7,493 bases of DNA, taken from positions 1-7,493 of the forward strand of contig CALBRU010000441.1 in assembly GCA_937927695.1 (NCBI GenBank), given 5' to 3'. A program made the position numbers and the translations under genes. Within the stretch, counting starts at the first letter, position 1; every line of letters starts with the position of its first letter. The DNA is from an uncultured Thiomonas sp. GTDB lineage: Bacteria > Pseudomonadota > Gammaproteobacteria > Burkholderiales > Burkholderiaceae_C. Positions 1 through 6,695 of this stretch are shown here, one piece after another. The notes beneath the pieces are model-generated. The model saw nothing but the letters and a program-made list of their open reading frames with translations. It did not search any database and was not told the origin of the DNA.

Positions 1-63
1 GCATGTGCGGCAACTTTTGGGCTTTTTTGCGGCCTGCCAGACAAACTCTGGGAACAGCCCGGC

Positions 64-1851
64 CTAATTTGCGCTTCCCTCGCGCTCAGCCGGGTTCGGC
101 GCCGCCGAAACATGAAACTGCATGCGGTGTAGCTGGGCGTAGAGGCCGTCTTTTTGCAGCAACTCGGCCTGCGTGCCCAGTTCGATCAGACGGCCCTCGT
201 CGAGCACGGCGATGCGGTGGCAGTGGGCTATTGTTGCCAGCCGGTGGGCGATGACGATAGTGGTGCGGCCTTCCATGAGGCGGTTGATGGCTTGTTGCAC
301 GAGGCGCTCGCTTTCGGCGTCGAGCGCGCTGGTGGCTTCGTCGAGAATGAGCAAGGGAGCGTTGCGGTAGAGCGCACGGGCAATGGAGAGCCGCTGGCGC
401 TGCCCGCCAGAGAGTTGCGAGCCGTTGTGACCGACAGGGGCCTGCAAACCACCGGGCAAGCCGCGCACAAAATCGCCCAATGCGGCGGCGTTGAGCGCGG
501 CCCAGGCGCGATCTTCGTCCACCTCGGAGCCGAAGCTGACGTTGGCGCCAATGCTGTCGTTGAGCAGCACCACGTCTTGGCCGACATAGGCGATCTGCTC
601 GCGCAGGCTGTGCAGATTCCAGTCGCACAGCGGCACGCCGTCGAGCAGCAGTCGGCCCTGTGTGGGCTCCAGCAGGCGCGGAACCAGGCGCATGAGCGTG
701 GTCTTGCCCGCGCCGGACGGGCCAACGAGCGCGAGGCTTTCGCCCGCCTGCACGCGCAGCCGAATGCCGTCGAGCACCGGGCGATCCATGGCGCTGAGGG
801 TGACGCCCACGTTGTCAAACTCGAGGTCGCCGCGCACGCGCTCGGCGGTGTGCGTGCCGGTGTCTTGCTCTCGCGGCGCATCCACAATGCTGCGCAGACG
901 GTCGAGGGAGCTGAGCGCGCGCATCATCGGCTGGACGATGTCGGCCACGCGGCGCAGCGGCGACAGCGTCATCATCATCGCGGTAATGAACGCCACAAAC
1001 CCGCCCACACTGTGCTGCCCCGACACGTCGCTTTGCCACATGGCAAACACGATGACCACCGAAACCGCCAGCGCCGACAACCACTGCGACACCGGCGTGG
1101 TCGTGGAGCCCGACACCAGAGTTTTCACCGTGGTGCGGCGCAACGATTGGTTGATGCGATCGAACCGAGCGGCAAAACCCCTCTGCGCGTTGTGCACCCG
1201 AATCACCGGCGCGGCCAGCATGCCCTCCTCCAGCGCATAGGAAGTTTCTTCTGCTGTTTTTTGCATCTGCGCATTCAATCGCTTGGCACGGCGGCTGATG
1301 ATGCGCATGGTGAAAATCAGCGGCAGCAAAATGCCCAGGGTCAACAGCGTCAGACTCCAGTTGACCCACAGCAGATAGCCGAACAAGGCGATCAAAGTGA
1401 AGCTGTCGCGCACCAGCGTAAGCAGTCCCGGAAAGATCATGCCGAGCGCCAACTGCGCTTCATACACCGACGCCCCGATGAGGCTGCTGGCGCTTTCGCG
1501 CTGGAGTTGCGCCAATTGCGCGTGCACAATCTGCCCGTAAACCAGCTCCCGCACCCGCGCGAGCACGTTCTGCGTCAACCACTGAGTGAGAAACTGCGAA
1601 GCCAGCCACGCAAGCCCCCGCACCGTGAACAAGCCCATGAGCACCGCGGGCACAGCCCACAAGGGAAAGTCCCGCTTGGCCGTGAAGCCCACGTCGAGCA
1701 CATGCTTCATCAGGGCTGGAAGCACCGGCTCGGTTGCCGCCACAATTGCGGCGAAAAGCACTATGAGCAAGGCGGCAGAGCGGTTGCGAGGGTTGGCGTT
1801 AAACAGCTGCCGCAGCAATCGCAATCCTTGGCGATCGCGCCCCGCTAGCAT
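64..1851 (-). CDS. msbA: MsbA-type lipid A-core ABC exporter (complete)
   Basis: This 595-residue half-transporter joins an N-terminal ABC exporter membrane domain (about residues 25-320, with hydrophobic stretches near 27-45, 66-85, 142-182 and 257-295) to a C-terminal ATPase domain. The ATPase motifs are all intact: Walker A GPSGAGKTT (377-385), Q-loop Gln425, signature LSGGQ (480-484), Walker B LLILDE (500-505), D-loop SALD (508-511) and switch His536. Known MsbA proteins are about 580 residues and work as inner-membrane homodimers that flip lipid A-core to the periplasmic leaflet. The ATG at 1851 is the only reasonable start, because an in-frame stop lies eight codons upstream with no ATG or GTG between; its Shine-Dalgarno match is weak. 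The gene is divergent from the LPS genes that follow, which supports an LPS rather than drug substrate. A generic multidrug exporter of the same family remains possible. Confidence 0.9.
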   Translation of the reverse strand: MLAGRDRQGLRLLRQLFNANPRNRSAALLIVLFAAIVAATEPVLPALMKHVLDVGFTAKRDFPLWAVPAVLMGLFTVRGLAWLASQFLTQWLTQNVLARVRELVYGQIVHAQLAQLQRESASSLIGASVYEAQLALGMIFPGLLTLVRDSFTLIALFGYLLWVNWSLTLLTLGILLPLIFTMRIISRRAKRLNAQMQKTAEETSYALEEGMLAAPVIRVHNAQRGFAARFDRINQSLRRTTVKTLVSGSTTTPVSQWLSALAVSVVIVFAMWQSDVSGQHSVGGFVAFITAMMMTLSPLRRVADIVQPMMRALSSLDRLRSIVDAPREQDTGTHTAERVRGDLEFDNVGVTLSAMDRPVLDGIRLRVQAGESLALVGPSGAGKTTLMRLVPRLLEPTQGRLLLDGVPLCDWNLHSLREQIAYVGQDVVLLNDSIGANVSFGSEVDEDRAWAALNAAALGDFVRGLPGGLQAPVGHNGSQLSGGQRQRLSIARALYRNAPLLILDEATSALDAESERLVQQAINRLMEGRTTIVIAHRLATIAHCHRIAVLDEGRLIELGTQAELLQKDGLYAQLHRMQFHVSAAPNPAEREGSAN

Positions 1852-1881
1852 TTGGCACTCATCAATTCGAGACTATTCATC

Positions 1882-2037
1882 ATGAAATTCTTACAGGTCT
1901 GTTCGGCGGTTAGGCGAATGCTCGTTGGCAATGCGGGTGGACCGATCATCGATCAGGAAATCACTAGCCCTGAGCGCAAGCGATACTTAATTCAGCATCC
2001 ATCAACTCCAAGCCCACTTGGCGAGGCTCAATGCTAG
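1882..2037 (+). CDS. Doubtful small ORF overlapping the start of the ligase gene
   Basis: This 51-codon frame fills most of the gap between the divergent msbA and ligase genes. Its stop (2035-2037) overlaps the ligase start codon at 2031. It could begin at ATG 1882, at a TTG at 1852, or at ATG 1918, which has AGG three bases upstream and gives 39 residues. None has a convincing ribosome binding site. The peptide starts MKFLQVCSAVRRM, shows no clear domain, signal peptide or family resemblance, and I do not recognise it. If translated, it could couple to or modulate translation of the ligase gene as a leader ORF. The simpler reading is chance open frame in the promoter region. Confidence 0.18.
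   Translation: MKFLQVCSAVRRMLVGNAGGPIIDQEITSPERKRYLIQHPSTPSPLGEAQC
2023..2026 (+). promoter_or_regulatory. Ribosome binding site of the ligase gene
   Basis: GAGG lies four bases before the ATG at 2031. It supports that ATG as the start of the Wzy_C-family protein. It falls inside the last codons of the doubtful small ORF at 1882-2037. Confidence 0.5.
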
Positions 2038-3377
2038 TGTCTGACGAGACCCAGCGCGTCGGCGTTCCCCGCTACGTGCTGATTGCAATCACGTTTCTTT
2101 TATTTGCTTATCCAATCCTGACATTGACCGTAGCTGGAGCTGTCAACAGTATTTTTTTCCTATTGTTTTTGATCAGCGTAGCTGTATTGCTGTTCGAGGT
2201 CTGGCCTAACCCCGCCACACCGACCACCGAAAACTGCAGCACCGACCCGCTGTCGAAACAAGCTGCTTGGCTTTATTTCCTGTCCATGGCCGCCCTGCCG
2301 ATTGCGGTATTTATAAGCCAATGGACCAATCACCGCTGGGGATGGCATTATTACGATGCCGTTTCTCGTTTTTTTCTATCCGTACCAATTTTTTTTGCAC
2401 TACGTAAAATCCCTGCAAAAAATCTGATGGTCATTTGGCCCGGATTTATTATTGGCGCACTCGTAGCATGCGGTTTAGCAGTCTGGTTTCCGCATAACTG
2501 GGGAGGAGGGGACAATTTGGCACGGGTCGGATCCTCTTTTGTCAATCCGATCCATTTTGGGGATATTGCATTGACCTTAGGTGTAATTTCTGTGTTTGGG
2601 ATAGGCTACCGCTGGATTGTTCGACCGCCTGGTAATGTATTATACAATTTAGTTGCTACGCTAGCTTTGCTCGCTGGGGCCTATGCATCCATATTGTCTG
2701 GCTCCCGCGGTGGCTGGATCGCCGTGCCCGTTTTTGCACTACTGGCGTACAGAATTAACCATAAAAAAATATCTCTTATTACATTAAATTTTGGCATGCT
2801 TGTCATGTTCGTATCGGCGATTTTTATTTATGCATTCATTCCAGAAATTCATCACCGCATTGACATGATTCCCCAAAATTTTCATGCTTTTTATCAAGGC
2901 AATGAAAACACGTCAATTGGCATTCGATTCCAACTATGGAAGGCCGCTTTTTTAATTTTTTTTGAGCATCCACTATTCGGTGTTGGGATGGGAGGTTTCA
3001 AAGCGCTGATGGGGCCCATGGAACTGTCTGGCCAGCTCACACCGCTGGCAGCTGATTTTGGTCGTCAAGAAGTTCACAGCGAATTGTTATCCCGCCTATC
3101 GCAACTTGGCATTATCGGGTTTGCTGCGGTCATGGCCGTTTATTTTGTACCGGGATGGCTATTCTGGCAGCGGCTACGCGCGTCAGATCCAGCTTCACGG
3201 GCTTCGGCGCGCATGGGGCTGGTTTTGGTCTGCGGATTCTTTGTCTATGGACTAACGGTCGAAACCTTTGACCTCACCATGACTGCCGCTTTTTACGCTC
3301 TGACTACGGCCGTGTTGCTCGCGGCTGCTTACCCGAAAAATTTGAGAATAGATCACCAATCATGTTCAGCATCCTGA
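2031..3377 (+). CDS. O-antigen ligase / polymerase family (Wzy_C) membrane protein
   Basis: This 448-residue protein has roughly eleven or twelve hydrophobic segments, including about 15-37, 41-56, 78-96, 133-153, 175-197, 204-222, 248-270, 358-379 and 395-434. It carries the hallmarks of the Wzy_C family: LSGSRGGW at 222-229, a large probably periplasmic region (about 271-355) with IGIRFQLW (296-303) and HPLFGVGMGGF (313-323), and a conserved-type His349 in EVHSELL followed by LGIIGF. In WaaL ligases such Arg and His residues are needed to transfer undecaprenyl-linked O-antigen to lipid A-core in the periplasm. Neighbouring LPS glycosyltransferases and msbA fit WaaL, but Wzy polymerases and other glycan ligases share the fold, so no symbol is assigned. 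The gene is AT-rich, with several runs of seven or eight T, unlike the flanking genes. Its 3' end overlaps the next gene by 16 bp. Confidence 0.82.
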   Translation: MLVSDETQRVGVPRYVLIAITFLLFAYPILTLTVAGAVNSIFFLLFLISVAVLLFEVWPNPATPTTENCSTDPLSKQAAWLYFLSMAALPIAVFISQWTNHRWGWHYYDAVSRFFLSVPIFFALRKIPAKNLMVIWPGFIIGALVACGLAVWFPHNWGGGDNLARVGSSFVNPIHFGDIALTLGVISVFGIGYRWIVRPPGNVLYNLVATLALLAGAYASILSGSRGGWIAVPVFALLAYRINHKKISLITLNFGMLVMFVSAIFIYAFIPEIHHRIDMIPQNFHAFYQGNENTSIGIRFQLWKAAFLIFFEHPLFGVGMGGFKALMGPMELSGQLTPLAADFGRQEVHSELLSRLSQLGIIGFAAVMAVYFVPGWLFWQRLRASDPASRASARMGLVLVCGFFVYGLTVETFDLTMTAAFYALTTAVLLAAAYPKNLRIDHQSCSAS

Positions 3378-4291
3378 TTCCCACCTGGAACAATCTGCCG
3401 TATCTCAGATTGTGTATTGACAGCATTCGCAAACATTCATGCGTCGATCATGAGATACTGGTGCATGTGAATGAGGGATCCGATGGCACTTTGCGCTGGT
3501 TACAGGAGCAAGGTATCCGTCACAGTTACTCCGGCGGTAATATCGGAATTTGTTTGGCGGTCAATCATCTAGCAGCAATGGCTACGCAGGATTGGTTGCT
3601 TTACATGAACGACGATATGGTGTGCTGCCCTGGGTGGGATGCCGCTCTGATCAAGCGCATTAGTTCAGCTCCGAACGATCGGTTATTCTTATCCTCTATT
3701 TTGCTAGAACCCATATTGACCAAAAACGATCGCGTCATAGTACAAGATCACGGTCGAACGCCCGACGATTTCGATGAAATTGGTTTATTGCAGCATTTTA
3801 TGGATGTTCATCGTACAAACATGATGGGTCGCGCCTCACAACCCACATTGCTTGCCAAGCGCTGGTGGTTCATGGTTGGTGGCTATAGTTTGGAGTTCAG
3901 TCCTGGGATGAGCTCGGACGACGATTTACTCATCAAACTCTGGATCGTCGGCTTTCGACACTTCGAAATCATCTCAAATAGTCGCCTCTATCATTTTTCC
4001 TGCAGTAGCACAGGGCGCGTCCGAAAAAATAGAGGCTCGCGTGAATTCGCATTGAAATGGGGAATTACACAAGGCGAATTTATGCGAAACTACTTGTTGA
4101 AAGGTAACGGCACAACTGATGAAGATTTAATGTACTGCATCCCCAAGCCGACTCTGAGTGGAAGACTTAGGCGAGCAATTCATGGCCTGCTATCGAATAT
4201 TCCATTGGGAGACATTTCAGCATGGAATGCACAGCCAGGAGTTCTTTTTTCCGAACCCCGAAAAAATATTGAAGTCGTTCCCAAGGATTAA
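3362..4291 (+). CDS. Family 2 glycosyltransferase (LPS/O-antigen sugar transfer)
   Basis: This 309-residue cytoplasmic or membrane-associated enzyme has a GT-A fold of family GT2. Visible elements are the N-terminal nucleotide-binding strand SILIPTWNN (3-11), the SGGNIGICLAVN segment (57-68), an NDD metal/nucleotide-sugar motif (83-85, in YMNDDM), the acidic SSDDD stretch at 184-188 in the position of the GT2 catalytic base, and YHFSCSSTGR (210-219), whose His resembles the late metal-binding His of this family. It should transfer a sugar from a nucleotide donor to a core or O-antigen acceptor; donor and linkage cannot be read from sequence. The start lies inside the last codons of the ligase gene (16-bp overlap), with only a distant GAGA upstream, which suggests translational coupling. 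Base composition is AT-rich like the ligase gene, so the two probably arrived or evolve together. Confidence 0.85.
   Translation: MFSILIPTWNNLPYLRLCIDSIRKHSCVDHEILVHVNEGSDGTLRWLQEQGIRHSYSGGNIGICLAVNHLAAMATQDWLLYMNDDMVCCPGWDAALIKRISSAPNDRLFLSSILLEPILTKNDRVIVQDHGRTPDDFDEIGLLQHFMDVHRTNMMGRASQPTLLAKRWWFMVGGYSLEFSPGMSSDDDLLIKLWIVGFRHFEIISNSRLYHFSCSSTGRVRKNRGSREFALKWGITQGEFMRNYLLKGNGTTDEDLMYCIPKPTLSGRLRRAIHGLLSNIPLGDISAWNAQPGVLFSEPRKNIEVVPKD
4283..4287 (+). promoter_or_regulatory. Ribosome binding site of the WaaE-like gene
   Basis: AAGGA sits nine bases before the ATG at 4297, inside the last codons of the preceding glycosyltransferase gene. It fixes the start of the WaaE-like gene and supports a single transcript across the three LPS genes. 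Confidence 0.55.
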
Positions 4292-4296
4292 CGCTA

Positions 4297-5070
4297 ATGG
4301 CCAGTGTCTCCGCCATACTGATCACCAAGAATGAAATACAAAACCTACCCGCTTGCCTTGAGGGGCTCTCTTGGTGCATCGAGATCATTGTGGTGGATAG
4401 TGGCAGCACTGACGGCTCAGTTACGCTGGCTCGGCGTCTGGGAGCTCGTGTAGAGTCTCGGCCGGATTGGGCCGGCTTCGGCCCACAGAAAAACCGCGCT
4501 CTCAATTTAGCCCAGGGAGATTGGGTTTTTTCGATTGATGCTGATGAACGCGTAACACCTGCGCTGGCAGAGGAGATTCAATCTGCGGTGCAATGCGCCG
4601 ATGCGCCGGATGCCTTTTCTCTGCCGCGCCTGTCGAGTTATTGTGGGCAGTTCATGCGTCATGGCGGCTGGTATCCCGATCGGGTGGTTAGGCTATTCCG
4701 CCGAGGCAAGGCGCGATTTTCAGATGACATCGTGCACGAATCTGTGCAGGTTCAAGGCCGCGTCGGTCAGTTGCACAACGATCTAATCCACATCAGCTAT
4801 CGCTCGCTCGAAGATGTGCTGGAAAAGATGAACCGTTACTCCAGCGCTGGGGCAGAGAAACTGGCTACGCGAGGGCGCCGAGCCAGCTTGGCAACCGCCC
4901 TCGGCAAAAGTTTCTGGGCGTTCATACGTACCTATGTGATTCGACGAGGTTTTCTCGATGGGCGCTTAGGTTTTGTGCTGGCGTGTGGCATCGCCCATGA
5001 AACCTGGTATCGCTACCTGAAGCTGTGGCTGGCACAGCGCCCCGTCTCCGATAAAAAGTTGTCCTCTTGA
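4297..5070 (+). CDS. WaaE/KdtX-like LPS core glycosyltransferase (GT2)
   Basis: This 257-residue protein has the motif series of the WaaE/KdtX branch of family GT2: ITKNEIQNLPACL (9-21), VDSGSTDG (33-40), WAGFGPQKNRAL (58-69), the IDADE metal-binding motif (80-84), GGWYPDRVVRLFRRG (123-137) and VHESV (146-150). The C-terminal part (about 200-245) is amphipathic with aromatic residues and may contact the membrane. Members of this family of about 250-260 residues include Klebsiella WaaE, which adds beta-1,4-glucose to heptose I of the LPS inner core on the cytoplasmic face. The same substrate here is an inference. The gene starts 5 bp after the previous glycosyltransferase, so it is probably co-transcribed with it. 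Its base composition is intermediate between the AT-rich pair upstream and the GC-rich tol genes, suggesting it may be the older, core-type member of the cluster. Confidence 0.85.
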   Translation: MASVSAILITKNEIQNLPACLEGLSWCIEIIVVDSGSTDGSVTLARRLGARVESRPDWAGFGPQKNRALNLAQGDWVFSIDADERVTPALAEEIQSAVQCADAPDAFSLPRLSSYCGQFMRHGGWYPDRVVRLFRRGKARFSDDIVHESVQVQGRVGQLHNDLIHISYRSLEDVLEKMNRYSSAGAEKLATRGRRASLATALGKSFWAFIRTYVIRRGFLDGRLGFVLACGIAHETWYRYLKLWLAQRPVSDKKLSS

Positions 5071-5182
5071 TCGAGCGCGGCCTGCCAACGCGCCGGAACC
5101 ATTCCCCCTTTCCCAACTCAGTCTTGTTGTCGTCAAGTTCTGATTCAATTGCGCATCGCAGCAAGACTTGCGAATTTTTACT

Positions 5183-5210
5183 CCGACAGGGCTCTCGTCC
5201 TTCTTAGAAT
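5183..5210 (+). promoter_or_regulatory. Candidate sigma-70-type promoter for tolB-pal-cpoB
   Basis: CCGACA (5183-5188, four of six matches to TTGACA) and TAGAAT (5205-5210, five of six matches to TATAAT) are separated by 16 bp. Transcription would start near 5217, leaving a leader of about 54 bases before the tolB ATG. The location in the 200-bp gap after the LPS genes is right for an independent tol promoter. This is a match by eye only. Confidence 0.35.
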
Positions 5211-5221
5211 TTCATCGCTGT

Positions 5222-5247
5222 GTTGGCTTCGGTTTAGCTGAAGCAAC
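5222..5247 (+). other. Possible leader hairpin upstream of tolB
   Basis: Bases 5222-5230 can pair with 5240-5247 (GCTTC with GAAGC, extended by GTT with AAC across one bulged G), leaving a nine-base loop. An alternative GGTT (5231-5234) with AACC (5245-5248) pairing excludes the outer part of this stem. The hairpin would lie at the very 5' end of a transcript started near 5217, 23 bases before the tolB start. It has no T-run after it, so it is not a terminator. Confidence 0.25.
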
Positions 5248-5270
5248 CCGGCTCTTTTACCGACACCCCC

Positions 5271-6587
5271 ATGCAGCGACGCCGCTTTGTTTTAGGTTCT
5301 CTCTCTGCTCCGCTTGTTCGCGGGGCGGCTTCTTTTGTTGGGCTCGCCGCGCTGGCCAACTCGGCGCAGGCGCAGTTCAAGGTGGATGTTTCGGGCATCG
5401 GTGCCACGCAAATTCCCGTGGGTATCGGCGCTTTTCGCGACCTGAACCATTGCCCGCAGCCAATTGCCGAGATCGTGCGCGCTGACCTCACGCGCAGCGG
5501 GCTGTTCGCCGTGAGCAATCTGGGTGGGCAAACGCTCACCGAGCAAGGCCCGCCGAATTACGCCGCCTGGCGTTCGGAAAATCTCGAAGCGGTGGCCGGG
5601 GGCAGCGTGGCACAGGTTGCAGGCGGGCGTTGGCAAGTCCAGTTCCGCCTTTGGGACGCGGTGAAGCAGGCCGATCTCGGCGGCCTGGCGCTGACCGTCA
5701 TGCCGGGCGACCTGCGGTTGGCGGCGCACAAGATCAGCGATTACATCTACCAGAAGCTCACCGGCCAGCGCGGGGTGTTTGCCACGCGCATTGCCTACAT
5801 CACCAAGGCGGGGCAGCACAATTTTTCGCTCAACATCGCCGACAGCGACGGCGCGAATCCTCAGTTCGCGCTGCGCAGCCGCGAACCGCTGCTCTCGCCG
5901 GTGTGGTCGCCCAATGGGCAGGATTTGGCCTATGTGTCGTTCGAGACGGGCAAGCCGGTGGTTTTCGTACAGGACGTGCGCAGTGGCGCGCGGCGCGCGG
6001 TGGCCAATTTCAAGGGTTCGAACAGCGCCCCGGCCTACTCGCCCGATGGCGGCACGCTGGCCGTGGTGCTCACTCTCACCGGGCGCTCGCAGATTTATCT
6101 CATGCCCAGCAAAGGCGGCACGCCGCGGCAGTTGATGCGCTCGTATTCGATCGACACCGAGCCGACTTTTTCGCCCGACGGCCAAAGCCTGTATTTCGTC
6201 AGCGACCGCGATGGCGGCCCACAGGTTTACAAGGTCGGGCTGAACGGCAGCAGCGTGCAGCGCATCACCTACAGCGGCGGCTATAACGTCAGCCCGGCCA
6301 TCAGCCCGGACGGCAAGACGCTGGCCTACATTTCACAACAGGGCAACAGCTACCAGTTATGGTCGATCAATCTCGCCACCAACGCCACCCAGTTGCTCGA
6401 TGATGGCAGCGATTGCGGCCACCCGAGTTTTGCCCCGAACGGCCAGATCGTGCTTTATTCTGCCGGGGGGCGCGGCGGTGAAGTGCTCAAAACGGTGTCG
6501 ATTGACGGCCGCGTGCGATCCACCCTATCGCAGGCGGGCGTACAGGTGCGCGAACCCAGCTGGGGGCCCTGGACGCCGGATCGCTGA
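5271..6587 (+). CDS. tolB: Tol-Pal system periplasmic beta-propeller protein TolB
   Basis: TolB is the periplasmic partner of Pal and TolA in the trans-envelope Tol-Pal machine that keeps the outer membrane attached during division. This 438-residue protein (E. coli TolB has 430) has a signal peptide cleaved probably after AQA at residue 34. The mature start QFKVDVSG matches the usual short N-terminal strand that contacts TolA. An N-terminal domain follows to about residue 160, then beta-propeller repeats marked by SPNG, SPDG, SPDG, SPDG and APNG motifs. The signal peptide begins QRRRFVLG, a twin-arginine-like motif, where E. coli TolB has an ordinary Sec signal. The ATG at 5271 is chosen because an in-frame TAG lies at 5235-5237 with no ATG, GTG or TTG between; no clear Shine-Dalgarno sequence precedes it. 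Pal follows after 108 bp. tolQ, tolR and tolA are not immediately upstream. Confidence 0.95.
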   Translation: MQRRRFVLGSLSAPLVRGAASFVGLAALANSAQAQFKVDVSGIGATQIPVGIGAFRDLNHCPQPIAEIVRADLTRSGLFAVSNLGGQTLTEQGPPNYAAWRSENLEAVAGGSVAQVAGGRWQVQFRLWDAVKQADLGGLALTVMPGDLRLAAHKISDYIYQKLTGQRGVFATRIAYITKAGQHNFSLNIADSDGANPQFALRSREPLLSPVWSPNGQDLAYVSFETGKPVVFVQDVRSGARRAVANFKGSNSAPAYSPDGGTLAVVLTLTGRSQIYLMPSKGGTPRQLMRSYSIDTEPTFSPDGQSLYFVSDRDGGPQVYKVGLNGSSVQRITYSGGYNVSPAISPDGKTLAYISQQGNSYQLWSINLATNATQLLDDGSDCGHPSFAPNGQIVLYSAGGRGGEVLKTVSIDGRVRSTLSQAGVQVREPSWGPWTPDR

Positions 6588-6685
6588 GGCTGCCCTCCAC
6601 TGATAATTTCTCATTCCGCTTTGCTTTTTTCTCGTTTTTCTATTACTCGCTGCATCCACCCCTTTTTACCCACCCTGATCTGATC

Positions 6686-6690
6686 GGAGA
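6686..6690 (+). promoter_or_regulatory. Ribosome binding site deciding the pal start
   Basis: GGAGA lies five bases before a GTG at 6696 and eleven bases before an in-frame ATG at 6702. The spacing favours the GTG as the start, adding only two residues. The lipoprotein signal works with either start. Confidence 0.5.
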
Positions 6691-6695
6691 AACTC

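Noticed and set aside
1..63. T-rich and A/T-run sequence just after the msbA stop, considered as a terminator.
   Set aside because: Only a four-base inverted match (GCAA/TTGC) is visible around it and no GC-rich stem precedes a T-run in the msbA direction. Too little sequence is available to name a downstream gene either.
154..1848. A 564-codon open frame antisense to nearly all of msbA.
   Set aside because: The opposite strand carries every motif of an intact ABC exporter, and the plus-strand translation is His/Gln/Arg-rich with no domain. It is a codon-bias shadow in GC-rich DNA.
1943..1955. Direct repeat CGATCA-T-CGATCA in the divergent intergenic region, considered as an operator.
   Set aside because: Two six-base copies seven bases apart are compatible with chance, and no regulator gene is nearby to suggest a site. 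Kept only as a note.
1852..2030. Search for sigma-70 promoters for msbA and the ligase gene in the divergent gap.
   Set aside because: GATACT at 1982-1987 is a fair -10 but has no good -35 at proper spacing; the minus strand gives only AAGAAT without a -35. Promoters must exist here but I cannot place them.
5292..6185. A 297-codon open frame antisense to tolB.
   Set aside because: It lies wholly inside an unmistakable tolB, and its translation is Arg/His-rich without recognisable features.
6588..6695. Pyrimidine-rich gap between tolB and pal, checked for a terminator or promoter.
   Set aside because: The only stem (GAGG/CCTC) is four pairs and is not followed directly by a T-run; TTGCTT and TATTAC are too close together for a promoter.
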